A stretch of DNA of 64,000 bases, taken from contig DASRJL010000110.1 in NCBI GenBank assembly GCA_035649495.1, positions 62,001-126,000 on the forward strand, written 5' to 3'. The DNA is from SG8-41 sp035649495 (GTDB lineage Bacteria; Pseudomonadota; Gammaproteobacteria; Burkholderiales; SG8-41). The translations under genes were made by a program, and so were the position numbers. Shown piece after piece: positions 25,501-33,616 of this stretch. Numbering within the stretch: position 1 is the stretch's first letter; each line of letters opens with the position of its first letter. The notes below the pieces were generated by a model. That model was not told the DNA's origin and ran no database searches. It saw only the letters and a program-made list of their open reading frames with translations.

Positions 25501-26520
25501 TCATGCCTTCATCTCTTTCTTGAGTTCTCGCCAAAAGCGCCAGTCCGTTCCCCGCGCGATGATCTTTGCCGGGCTCGACTTGATCATGCCAGCCTCGTTG
25601 AGGCGCAACGCATAAAAGCGCACGGTATCCTCGGCGTCGAAGTCCCGCCAGCGGCCGTAGGGCACGCTCTTCATGGCCTGGAGCGCGTAGTCGTAGTTCT
25701 TCGTGAATCCGCGCTCGACGAGAGTCCGGGCAGCGCGCTCGGGCTGGTCGGCGCAAATCTGGTCCGCCTTGAGGATGGCCCGGATCGCGCGTTTGGTGGC
25801 AACGGGGTGCTTCTGGACGAACTGCCGGTTCCCGGCCACCAGACAACAGAAGTACTGCGACCAGGGCCGATCCACGGCGCTGTTGACTACCACGTGCCCG
25901 ATCTTCTTCGCGCGGAGCTCTTGAGGGTCAGGCGGAAACCCCATATAGCCGTCGATCTTCCCTTCGGCAAGCAGCCGCTTCGCCTCTGCCGGCGGCCGTT
26001 CGATGAAGTCGACATCCTTCCCCGCGCGGAGCCCCACGTATGCCAGCATGGCGGTGAGGAATACGTGGGGACTCGATCCGAACGCCGGTACTGCGACGGT
26101 CTTCCCGCGGAGGTCCCGGATGGCGCGGACGCGATCGGTGCCGAAGAGTTCGAAGCATCCCGCGTGCACTCCGGCGAGGAGCACGAGCGGAGTGCCGAGG
26201 TCGATCTGGACCACCGACGGGGCGATGAACCCCTGACTGATATCGAGTTCTCCTGAGCCCAGGCGCCCGTACGCGGCGATGCCCTCCTCCGGAAACTCCA
26301 GGTACTGGACGTCCGTGAATCCTTCGGCACGAAGCAATCCCTCTGCCACGTACTGAGGCGCCAGGCACAGGCTGGGAAACTTGAGGAGCCGCAGCCGGGT
26401 CGTCTCCGGCGGCGGTTCAGCCGCCGCGCTTGCCGGCCGCAACCCCAGGACCGCGCCCGTTCCTGCAAGAGCGGCGGACCCAAGAAACGCCCTGCGGTCC
26501 GATCGAATTCCCGTGCTCAC
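25501..26520 (-). CDS. Tat-exported ABC-type (NMT1/THI5-like) solute-binding protein, copy 2
   Basis: The 339-residue paralog has a twin-arginine signal (SDRRAFLGSAALAG) and the same PPETTRLRLLKFPS start to the mature protein. It keeps LLRAEGFTDVQYLEF, LLAGVHAGCFELFG and NSAVDRPWSQYFCC. Differences from the other copies concentrate in the early mature region (EFPEEGIAAYGRLG), which in this fold lines the ligand cleft, so the four copies may bind related but distinct ligands. The gap before copy 1 is 64 bases. Confidence 0.85.
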   Translation of the reverse strand: MSTGIRSDRRAFLGSAALAGTGAVLGLRPASAAAEPPPETTRLRLLKFPSLCLAPQYVAEGLLRAEGFTDVQYLEFPEEGIAAYGRLGSGELDISQGFIAPSVVQIDLGTPLVLLAGVHAGCFELFGTDRVRAIRDLRGKTVAVPAFGSSPHVFLTAMLAYVGLRAGKDVDFIERPPAEAKRLLAEGKIDGYMGFPPDPQELRAKKIGHVVVNSAVDRPWSQYFCCLVAGNRQFVQKHPVATKRAIRAILKADQICADQPERAARTLVERGFTKNYDYALQAMKSVPYGRWRDFDAEDTVRFYALRLNEAGMIKSSPAKIIARGTDWRFWRELKKEMKA

Positions 26521-26556
26521 GTATCTCCTTCCCGGCCATTCCGTGCGCCGACGGCG

Positions 26557-27570
26557 TCAAGCCTTCAACTCTTTCCTGAGCTCTTTCCAGAAACGCCAAT
26601 CCCCCCCCTGCGCGATGATCTTTGCCGGGCTCGACTTGATTATCCCGGCGTCGTGCAGGCGCAGCGCGTAGAAGCGCATCGTATCCACGGGGTCGCATTC
26701 TCTCCATTTGCCGTAGGGAATATCCTTGAGCGCTTGCAGGGCGTAGTCGTACCGCGGCGTGAAGCCCTTGTCGACTATCGATCGAGCAGCGACCTCCGGC
26801 TGGAGGGCACAGATGTCGGCAGCCTTGAGGATGGCCCGTAGCGCCCGCTTGGTGGCGACCGGGTGCTTTTGAACGAATCCACGATTCCCGATTGCCATGC
26901 AACAGAAGTACTGCGACCAGGGCCGGTCCACTGCGCTGTTGACGATCACGTGGCCGATCCTTCTTGCTCGCAACTCCTGTGACGCCGGAGGAAGCGCCAG
27001 GAGCCCGTCGATCGTGCCGTCCGCGAGGAGCTGCATCGCGGTCGATGGCGCATGGAAGACCCAGCGCACGTCCCTGGCGGGGTCCACGCCGACGTAGGCG
27101 AGCATGCTCGACAGGAAAACCTGTTCCGTCGATCCCATCGCCGGTATCGCCACGGTTCTCCCCTTCAGGTCGCGGACCGAGCGAATCCGCTCCGTCGCGA
27201 AGACTTCGAGGCACCCGATGTGAACACCGGCGAGGACAAAGACAGGATCGCCGGCGTCGACATGGACGACGGTAGGAGCGGCGAAGAACAACGTGATGTC
27301 GGCCTGACCCGCGATCAGCGCCTTCACCTTGGCGGCGGTGGATTCCACTTTGACGTATTGCACGTCGGTGAACCCCTCGGTCTTCAGGAGCTCCCCGGCG
27401 ACGTATTCGGGCGCCACGCAGACCGCCGGCAGCCGAATCAGGCGAAGACGCGTTGTCTCCGGCGGTGGCTCGGCGACAGCGAATCCGGGTCGAACTCCCA
27501 GCACGGCAGCCGCTCCCGAGAGCGCGGTGCCCAGAAATTCTCTACGGCTCCAACGGTCCTCGTTATTCAT
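26557..27570 (-). CDS. Tat-exported ABC-type (NMT1/THI5-like) solute-binding protein, copy 3
   Basis: The 337-residue paralog has a twin-arginine signal (SRREFLGTALSGAAAVLG) and the PPETTRLRLIRLPA mature start. Conserved blocks are LLKTEGFTDVQYVK, LAGVHIGCLEVFATERI and NSAVDRPWSQYFCCM. It is especially close to copy 4 at the C-terminus (WRFWKELRKELKA in both). The gap to copy 2 is 36 bases, consistent with one transcript. No cytoplasmic or membrane transport component is adjacent. Confidence 0.85.
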   Translation of the reverse strand: MNNEDRWSRREFLGTALSGAAAVLGVRPGFAVAEPPPETTRLRLIRLPAVCVAPEYVAGELLKTEGFTDVQYVKVESTAAKVKALIAGQADITLFFAAPTVVHVDAGDPVFVLAGVHIGCLEVFATERIRSVRDLKGRTVAIPAMGSTEQVFLSSMLAYVGVDPARDVRWVFHAPSTAMQLLADGTIDGLLALPPASQELRARRIGHVIVNSAVDRPWSQYFCCMAIGNRGFVQKHPVATKRALRAILKAADICALQPEVAARSIVDKGFTPRYDYALQALKDIPYGKWRECDPVDTMRFYALRLHDAGIIKSSPAKIIAQGGDWRFWKELRKELKA

Positions 27571-27631
27571 CGATACTCATCACAAGCCATCGGCGTTCAT
27601 GCACGCGGAGTCGCCACGCGCGCACGGCGCA

Positions 27632-28657
27632 TCAGGCTTTCAACTCTTTCCTGAGCTCTTTCCAGAAACGCCAATCGGCCCCCTGGTTGATGATCTTCGC
27701 CGGGCTCGACTTGATCATCCCGACTTCGCGCAGCCGCAGGGAATAGAACTGCACGGTGTCCTCTGGATCGAGCTCGCGCCAGCGGCCGTACGGCAGCTCC
27801 TTGATGGCCTGCAGGGCATAGTCGTAGCTCTTCGCCCGGCCCCACGCGACGGCTGCTCTGGCGGCTCTCTCGGGATCCGCGACGCAGAGATCGGCCGCTT
27901 TCAGGATGGCACGCAGCGCACGCTTCGTGGCCACCGGATTCTTTCGCACGAAGTCCCTGTTGCCGAACAGCATGCAGCAGAAGTACTGGGACCACGGCCG
28001 GTCTACGGCGCTGTTGACGACGACGCGCCCGATTTTCTTCGCGCGGAATTCCTGCGGGTTCGTCGGGAAGCCGAGGTAGGCGTCTATCCGGCCTTCCGCG
28101 AGAAGCTTCATCGATTCATCGGCGGAATGGTTGACCCAGTTGATGTCCTTGCGCGGGTCGAGGCCCACGTACGCCGCCATGCTCGCGAGAAACGCGTAGG
28201 GGCTGGGATCCAGCTCGGGAACGGCGACCGTGCGTCCCTTCAAGTCCCGGATCCCGCGGATCTGCTCGCTACCCAGCAGCTCGAAACAGCCGACATGTTC
28301 TCCCGCCAGCATGACGATCGGATCGCCCGCCTCGATCCGCAGGATCACCGGCGCCGCAAAGTGCCCGCCGATGTCCGCCGCCCCGGAGGCGAGGGCCCGC
28401 TCCACTCCCCGCGTTCCGCCCTCCGTCGGCAGATACTGGACGTGCGTGAAGCCCTCGGCACGAAGCAGCGTATCGGCGACCCATTCCGGACTGCGGCAGG
28501 TGCTGGGGGAGATGGGAATCCGCAGGCGCGTCGTCTCCGGCGGCGGTTCGGCCGCTGCCGGTGCATATCGAAGTCCCAGCAAGGCCGAAGTACCTGCAAG
28601 GCCTACGGCGTTCAGGAATTCACGCCGGCGCCACCCTTTGCCTTCCCCGTTGCGCAT
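27632..28657 (-). CDS. Tat-exported ABC-type (NMT1/THI5-like) solute-binding protein, copy 4
   Basis: From the ATG at 28657 (AGGGAG upstream) the product is 341 residues. It has a twin-arginine signal (GWRRREFLNAVGLAG) and a PPETTRLRIPISPS mature start, followed by LLRAEGFTHVQYLP, LAGEHVGCFELLG and NSAVDRPWSQYFCCM. It is the first of the four tandem copies in the direction of transcription and lies 40 bases after the stop of the haem-c protein gene. The longer open frame reaching 28873 has no signal-like features and overlaps that gene, so it is rejected as the start. Confidence 0.85.
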   Translation of the reverse strand: MRNGEGKGWRRREFLNAVGLAGTSALLGLRYAPAAAEPPPETTRLRIPISPSTCRSPEWVADTLLRAEGFTHVQYLPTEGGTRGVERALASGAADIGGHFAAPVILRIEAGDPIVMLAGEHVGCFELLGSEQIRGIRDLKGRTVAVPELDPSPYAFLASMAAYVGLDPRKDINWVNHSADESMKLLAEGRIDAYLGFPTNPQEFRAKKIGRVVVNSAVDRPWSQYFCCMLFGNRDFVRKNPVATKRALRAILKAADLCVADPERAARAAVAWGRAKSYDYALQAIKELPYGRWRELDPEDTVQFYSLRLREVGMIKSSPAKIINQGADWRFWKELRKELKA

Positions 28658-28697
28658 CGATCGCTCCCTGATGCTGTGCCCGGAAAACGCGGCCCGG

Positions 28698-29732
28698 TCA
28701 GTGCAGTCTAGCACTGCGGGGCGTGGCGCCACGACCGATTGCCGCCAACTCCCAGGCCTTTGCCGCTCCCACGAGCGCCTCGAAGGCGCCGCCGCTTTCC
28801 AGCAGCGCGCGCTTCGCCTTCGCATCGAGCGGCTGCTCGATGCCGGCATCGTCGAGCGGCATCTTGTCCTCACGGACCGCTTTCATGAGGCGCTGTATCT
28901 CACCTGCGGCGTGCGCCGGCGTCTGCAACAGCACGAGCCGCTTCATGCCCTCCGGATTGCTGGGCACGTGGCAGCTGTCGCATTGCGCGTCGCGCATCCT
29001 GAGCGCCAGCGCCTTGTAGGCGGTATCGAGCTTCAACAGATACGGATTGTCCATGCGGAACAGCCCGTCAAAGAGCGTTACCTGAGGCTGTACGCGCCCT
29101 GCCGCATCGGTCCACATCCACTTGTCGTCGAACTTTGCCTGTTGCACGGGCCCGGAGCTGACGATGGGCGGTGTCGTCCCGCGATCGGTGAACTGCGCGA
29201 CTTTTACCTTGATCGTCCCGGGATCGATCCAGAAGAGGATCGAGTTCGCCTTCTGATACGCGCTCCACTTCGCCTCGTCGTGCCAGAACGGGTACGGAAA
29301 CTGGCCCGGCGCGAGCCGGTTGCGAAACGCGGTTTCCATGCGCATCAGGAAGAGATTCTCCCGCGCGTCGTACTCGACGGTGTGCCGGCCGTTGAACATG
29401 AACAGCGGCACGTACAGGCCGGCGAGCACATCGGGGGCGAACTGGGTGAGCGTGGTTTCCTTGAGGACCGTCCCGGGATCCTTGTGCACCCTCCCCCAAA
29501 GCACGCGCGGAGCGAGATCGCGCCTCAGCACCGAATCCTGAAACAAGCCTTGCCGGCAGCGATCGAACGCCGCCTGGTCGCCGGGTTCCGCTGGCGGACA
29601 CAGGCGGGAGAGCTCCGCGGCGAGGTCCGCCGCAAGCCGCTCGAGCTGCGGCAGCAGCCCGAGCGGGTCCCTCTCGGCCCCGTGTGCGGCTCCGCCGATC
29701 AATCCGACCAGAATCAGGACGATGACGCGCAT
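28698..29732 (-). CDS. exported protein with one CxxCH haem c motif
   Basis: From the ATG at 29732 (GAGGAG upstream) the product is 344 residues with a signal peptide (MRVIVLILVGLIGGAAHG). A single haem c attachment motif, CDSCH, lies about two thirds along the chain, within RDAQCDSCHVPSNPEG. The rest does not match a cytochrome family I know and is much longer than a simple monohaem cytochrome. It is preceded by the haloperoxidase-like gene (28 bases) and followed by the four binding-protein genes on the same strand. A periplasmic redox role is likely; the specific function is unknown. Confidence 0.7.
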   Translation of the reverse strand: MRVIVLILVGLIGGAAHGAERDPLGLLPQLERLAADLAAELSRLCPPAEPGDQAAFDRCRQGLFQDSVLRRDLAPRVLWGRVHKDPGTVLKETTLTQFAPDVLAGLYVPLFMFNGRHTVEYDARENLFLMRMETAFRNRLAPGQFPYPFWHDEAKWSAYQKANSILFWIDPGTIKVKVAQFTDRGTTPPIVSSGPVQQAKFDDKWMWTDAAGRVQPQVTLFDGLFRMDNPYLLKLDTAYKALALRMRDAQCDSCHVPSNPEGMKRLVLLQTPAHAAGEIQRLMKAVREDKMPLDDAGIEQPLDAKAKRALLESGGAFEALVGAAKAWELAAIGRGATPRSARLH

Positions 29733-29760
29733 GTGCACGCTCCTCGCTCGCATCGCCGTC

Positions 29761-31002
29761 TCAGCGCGCCGCATCCGCGGTCTGTCGCGTGGGTTTCAGG
29801 TAGTTGCGCACCAGGTGATCCGCTATCTTCCTGCCCATGGTTTCCCCGACCTCGGTCGAATTGCGAAAATGGATACCGCCCCAGACGCGCACCAGGCGAT
29901 GTTCCTCGCCCATTTGCGCCACACTGGAGAACGTCCGCTGCTTCGACGGATCGACGATGTCGGTGACAGTGAAGGTCAACGCTCCGGTGCCGAAGACCGA
30001 TTCCAGCACTCCCGCCGCGGCGCCGACGTTGATGCCGGCCTGCGATGGGTACTCCGGATGCATCGGGGTCGCGTTCAGCGGCGTCCATCCGGCGTCGCGC
30101 TCCGTAGCGGCATTGTTGTCCAGGTCGCCGTTGCGGACCGCCGTAACCGGCCGCCAGAAGTTGTAGTGAAACTTCGCGTCCCAGTCGATGATGAAGCAGT
30201 TCGCCAGCCCCATCGAAAGCAGGGCGTAGAGCCGCGCGTTCTCGGCGACACCCAGGCCCTTTGCATCGGAGAGTTGCCGGGCCGCCTGATACCACGCCGG
30301 TCCCAGGTTGGTCTGCGTCCAGAAATTCACGGCAGCGGTCTGTTCGGGCGTCCGCTTCGCGCTCTTCGCGGCGCCGAAGTCCTTGGTCTCGTTATAGTCG
30401 CGTGCATAGAGCGCGCTCGAGAGCGCCGGTGGCGGCACGGGGCGGAACTGGTCCGCACGGTCGAGGCCCCAGGGCTTCGCCTGTGCGTACTGCGGGAAGA
30501 GCGGCGGCGCGGTCGGTATCCAGACCCCGGGGGTGGTCACCGGACGGTAGGTATCGGGCGCGCTCGTCGCGTCGTTCGAGCGGTCGGCGTACACGGCTTC
30601 TGCGATTCTCTCGCCGAGCGCGATGCCTTCGGACCTGGGCTGTCCCTCGGGAATCCCCTTGAGTGAAGCCGCGTAGGCCTCGTCGATCTTCGCCTTCTGC
30701 CCGGGATAGAGTCGCACGAGCATTTCGCGCGCCGCGGCCGCTGCGGCAGCCTCGGCCGAAGCCCGGGACGCGACTGGTCCCGTAGCCACATAGCGGGTGT
30801 AGCGGCCCTGAACGCCGTTCACCGCATCGGCCATCGCGACATGCATCATCGCCAGACTGCGGGTCCAGGGATTCCCGGCGACATTGGCAGTCTTCATGAC
30901 TTCAAGCGCCGTGTGGTTCCAGTCGGTGATGACGTCGGCCTGGGCGGCCGGCGCGCTCGCGAGCAGCGCGAGCCCGATGATTGCCGAGTGAAGAGTTTTC
31001 AT
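29761..31002 (-). CDS. exported vanadium haloperoxidase-like PAP2-superfamily protein
   Basis: The 413-residue protein has a signal peptide (first 22 residues, ending AAQA) and aligns with vanadium-dependent haloperoxidases. The first anion-binding motif is intact: Lys277 and Arg284 in KFHYNFWRP, the spacing of Lys353/Arg360 in Curvularia chloroperoxidase. The third motif, Arg372 and His378 in RVWGGIH, is also intact. The second motif, normally PSGH, reads PSQA, so the acid-base histidine (His404 in Curvularia) is an alanine here. The protein may be an altered peroxidase or phosphatase, or a member of a non-halogenating branch. AAGGAG precedes the ATG at 31002. Confidence 0.82.
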   Translation of the reverse strand: MKTLHSAIIGLALLASAPAAQADVITDWNHTALEVMKTANVAGNPWTRSLAMMHVAMADAVNGVQGRYTRYVATGPVASRASAEAAAAAAAREMLVRLYPGQKAKIDEAYAASLKGIPEGQPRSEGIALGERIAEAVYADRSNDATSAPDTYRPVTTPGVWIPTAPPLFPQYAQAKPWGLDRADQFRPVPPPALSSALYARDYNETKDFGAAKSAKRTPEQTAAVNFWTQTNLGPAWYQAARQLSDAKGLGVAENARLYALLSMGLANCFIIDWDAKFHYNFWRPVTAVRNGDLDNNAATERDAGWTPLNATPMHPEYPSQAGINVGAAAGVLESVFGTGALTFTVTDIVDPSKQRTFSSVAQMGEEHRLVRVWGGIHFRNSTEVGETMGRKIADHLVRNYLKPTRQTADAAR

Positions 31003-31105
31003 TGACAGGCTCCTTGACAGGTTGAATTCCATTACCCGATTGCGACGGGTCCATTGGACTCGCAATCACCGGTATGGATAAATCACCCTGAAGGATGGCT
31101 CGCAC

Positions 31106-31131
31106 GCTGCGCGCGTCGCAGCGCGCGCAGC
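31106..31131. repeat. perfect 10-bp-stem hairpin
   Basis: GCTGCGCGCG (31106-31115) pairs perfectly with CGCGCGCAGC (31122-31131) around a 6-base loop. It sits in the 241-base gap between the LVIVD gene and the haloperoxidase-like gene, on the transcript side of the latter's upstream region. There is no U-tract, so it is not a standard terminator. Confidence 0.6.
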
Positions 31132-31157
31132 GCAGCATCTTGAAAGACTTCACTTAT

Positions 31158-31180
31158 CCGGCCGGCAGGACGCCGGCCGG
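31158..31180. repeat. perfect 9-bp-stem hairpin downstream of the LVIVD gene
   Basis: CCGGCCGGC (31158-31166) and GCCGGCCGG (31172-31180) form a perfect stem with loop AGGAC. It lies 64 bases after the LVIVD stop codon. It may act as an mRNA-end stabiliser or factor-assisted terminator; no T-run follows on either strand. Confidence 0.6.
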
Positions 31181-31243
31181 GCACCTACCAAAGGTCCCGG
31201 GACTTAAGTATCGGGCGGGAAGGTGCGGTCAGACTGCAGTGCT

Positions 31244-32491
31244 TCAGATGTTCGCTTCCAGTATGTACAGCCCGCCCGCGAACCGGTCCACCGCGTACAC
31301 CACCCCGCGCTCGTCCACCCAGACGTCGTTGATCTGGATCGCGCCGACGCGCGACATCGGGGGAGCGCCGGGCACGAAGTAGGCGATCTCCTTCGGCTGG
31401 TAGGGATTGGACACGTCGAACGCCCGCACGCCGCCGCCGAAATAGGTGGCGAATATGGTGGTATCCGAGCGGTAGGAGCACGGTCCCGGCTGGTTCTCGT
31501 GCATGTTGTGCGAGCCGTAGCGGCCGCCGCGCTTGCCGAACACGTCCTTATCCGGCAGCGGGAAGGTCGCCACGGGAACGAGGTTGGATTCCGTGCGCGC
31601 GTCCACGACCCAGGTCGGCTTGGGCCAGTCGGCGAGCGCGTCCCTCACGCACTCGTCGCTGATGATCAGGAAGCCGCTGCTGAAGAGCGGCAGCACCGTG
31701 TGCGTGAAGCCGTTGTAGGGCGGCGAGTACTGCAGGTGCCCCACCGGCTTCGGATGCGCCTTGTCGGCGATGTCCAGTATCCACGCGCCGCCGTCGATAT
31801 ACGCCACGTAGGCCCGGTCCGGCTTTTGCGGGTAGACGGCGCAGTTGTGCGGCCGATAGCCGCCGTCGAACTTCGGGTGGCGCGGCGGCGGCGGCGCCGA
31901 ATCGCCCTTGCGCGTCCCCGGGTACCACCAGCGTCCGACTTCCTGCGGCTTCGAAGGCTTACGTATGTCTATGATCTGGTAGAACTGATCGTCGTTCTTG
32001 TGCGTGGGCTCGAAATCGGCGGACCCGGAGGTGAGGTGCACGTACTCGCCGTCCACGAAGAACACGCAGTGCGCCCCGCGCGAGGACGGCCCCGAGGTGT
32101 CGTAGTGCGTGATCAGCTTCGGCTGCTCGGGCTTGCTCACGTCGAAAAGATCGAAGCCCGCGGGCTTCTGTCCCCATTGCCTGGTCTGGTAGGCCACCGC
32201 CATGATGTCGCCCACCACGTCGAGCGAGTTGGAACGCACGTCCGCGTGCGGCAAGTCGGTCTGAACGATCATCCTGGGATTCTTCAGATCGGTGACGTCC
32301 AGCGCCGTGAAGTTCTTGGGCGCCGACTCGTGGGCAAGCCACATGATCCGCCGGCCGTCCTTCGTCGCCTGGATATTGATCCCCTCCCCGACGCCGCCGA
32401 AACCGGCGAGCTCGTGGTGAGCGATGAGCTTCATGTTGAGCGCCAGTGTCTGGCTCGCCTGCGCACCCGGCCTCATGCCTTCTGCTGCCAT
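31244..32491 (-). CDS. LVIVD-repeat beta-propeller protein
   Basis: The 415-residue protein is built of repeated blades with LVIVD-type motifs, such as FTALDVTDLKNPRMI, FDLFDVSKPEQPKLI, YQIIDIRKPSKPQEV and VRAFDVSNPYQPKEI. This family folds as a beta-propeller, often at the cell surface or in the periplasm, and its biochemical role is unknown. No signal peptide is visible here. Its ATG directly follows the stop codon of the beta-hydroxyacid dehydrogenase gene (TAG then ATG), and its ribosome-binding site lies inside that gene, so the two are translationally coupled. Confidence 0.82.
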   Translation of the reverse strand: MAAEGMRPGAQASQTLALNMKLIAHHELAGFGGVGEGINIQATKDGRRIMWLAHESAPKNFTALDVTDLKNPRMIVQTDLPHADVRSNSLDVVGDIMAVAYQTRQWGQKPAGFDLFDVSKPEQPKLITHYDTSGPSSRGAHCVFFVDGEYVHLTSGSADFEPTHKNDDQFYQIIDIRKPSKPQEVGRWWYPGTRKGDSAPPPPRHPKFDGGYRPHNCAVYPQKPDRAYVAYIDGGAWILDIADKAHPKPVGHLQYSPPYNGFTHTVLPLFSSGFLIISDECVRDALADWPKPTWVVDARTESNLVPVATFPLPDKDVFGKRGGRYGSHNMHENQPGPCSYRSDTTIFATYFGGGVRAFDVSNPYQPKEIAYFVPGAPPMSRVGAIQINDVWVDERGVVYAVDRFAGGLYILEANI

Positions 32492-33433
32492 CTAGCTTCC
32501 TTTCCCGATAGTGCGCCGCCGCGGTTTTGCCCCCTTCAAGCCGGCGCGTTGTCTCAAGACCGCGTGTATGGCCGCGGTATCTTCCATGCCCCAGCCCTGC
32601 TTGAGGGCGGCCGTATAGTACGGCAGGCTCGCCTCGAACAGCGGCGTCGGTATGCGCAAGCCCCTGCAGTACGCCCTGATGATATCGATGTCCTTCTGAT
32701 AGATCTTCGATTTCATGTGCGCCGGCAGGTAATGCCCCGCCACCATGAGCGGACCGCGCACCTGGAACATGCGCGAAGAGCCGGCGCCATCGCCGATCAC
32801 GCGGTACAGCAGCCCGAGGTCGAGCCCGGCCTTCTCGCCCACCACCATCGCCTCGGCAGTGGACAGGTTGTGTATCGTGACGAGCAGGTTGGCGACGAAC
32901 TTGAGCTTCGATCCCACGCCGAACTCGCCGCAATAGTAGGTCGATCGCGAGAACCCGTCGAGCACCGCCCTGCACCGGTTGAAAGCCCGGCGGTCGCCGC
33001 TCGCGTAGATCGCGATATCCCCGGCCGCGGCCTGCGCGCCGGTGCCGCTGATCGGGCAGTCGAGCATGAGAACCTTGCGCCGCGCCAGCCCGCGCCGCAG
33101 CTTCTCCTTCAATTCGAGCGTCATCGTGCTCGCTTCGATCACGATAGCTCCCGGCCGGGCGCCCGCCGCGATGCCCTCCTTGCCGAAGTACGCTTCCTCC
33201 ATCGCCGCGGGCGAAGGCAGTGACGTGATAAGAATCGGTGCCCGCGCGGCGACTTCCGCACAGGAACCCGCGGGCTTCCCTCCCGCCTTCGCGAAAGCTC
33301 TGACCGCGGCCGGCGCAGGATCGTATCCAATGACCCGGTAGCCCGCGCGCAGCAGGTGCCGGGCAAAAGCGCCGCCCATGATGCCGAGGCCGATCTGCCC
33401 TACCGTTCCCTTGCTTTTCCGCTTGCGAGCCAC
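32492..33433 (-). CDS. beta-hydroxyacid dehydrogenase (HIBADH / 6PGDH-like NAD-binding)
   Basis: The 313-residue protein has an N-terminal Rossmann motif GQIGLGIMGG, the substrate-binding DCPISGTG segment and the catalytic lysine in GVGSKLKFVANLLV. This is the 3-hydroxyisobutyrate / tartronate semialdehyde reductase superfamily, which oxidises or reduces beta-hydroxy acids with NAD(P). The start is a GTG at 33433, only 2 bases from a GTCAC-type repeat (33436-33459). It is divergent from the Gfo/Idh/MocA operon and may belong to the same catabolic region. The exact substrate is not inferable. Confidence 0.87.
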   Translation of the reverse strand: MARKRKSKGTVGQIGLGIMGGAFARHLLRAGYRVIGYDPAPAAVRAFAKAGGKPAGSCAEVAARAPILITSLPSPAAMEEAYFGKEGIAAGARPGAIVIEASTMTLELKEKLRRGLARRKVLMLDCPISGTGAQAAAGDIAIYASGDRRAFNRCRAVLDGFSRSTYYCGEFGVGSKLKFVANLLVTIHNLSTAEAMVVGEKAGLDLGLLYRVIGDGAGSSRMFQVRGPLMVAGHYLPAHMKSKIYQKDIDIIRAYCRGLRIPTPLFEASLPYYTAALKQGWGMEDTAAIHAVLRQRAGLKGAKPRRRTIGKGS

Positions 33434-33435
33434 GG

Positions 33436-33459
33436 ATCACCGGTCACTGGTCACTGCAG
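33436..33459. repeat. 7-bp-period GTCACTG/GTGACCA array
   Basis: Three GTGAC-type units in imperfect 7-bp spacing. On the minus strand they read GTGACCAGTGACCGGTGAT and lie directly before the GTG start of the beta-hydroxyacid dehydrogenase gene. This is a member of the dispersed family described in the findings. Confidence 0.75.
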
Positions 33460-33616
33460 TTTGGCTCGGATGCTAGCACGCATTTGGAAATAATCTTTTT
33501 CCGCCGGTATTCTTGCCCGCCTTCGGTCAAGCTGATAAATTCCATGCCGCTTCGTCCCTTTTGACTACCGTCGGCCCGGCAGTTCCAGGCAGCGTCCCTA
33601 CCCTCACGCGAGGAAC

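Noticed and set aside
24408..28657. Thiamine precursor (ThiY/THI5) uptake locus
   Set aside because: The binding proteins belong to the wider NMT1-like fold, but no thi gene, TPP riboswitch or transporter is present, so a thiamine role is unsupported.
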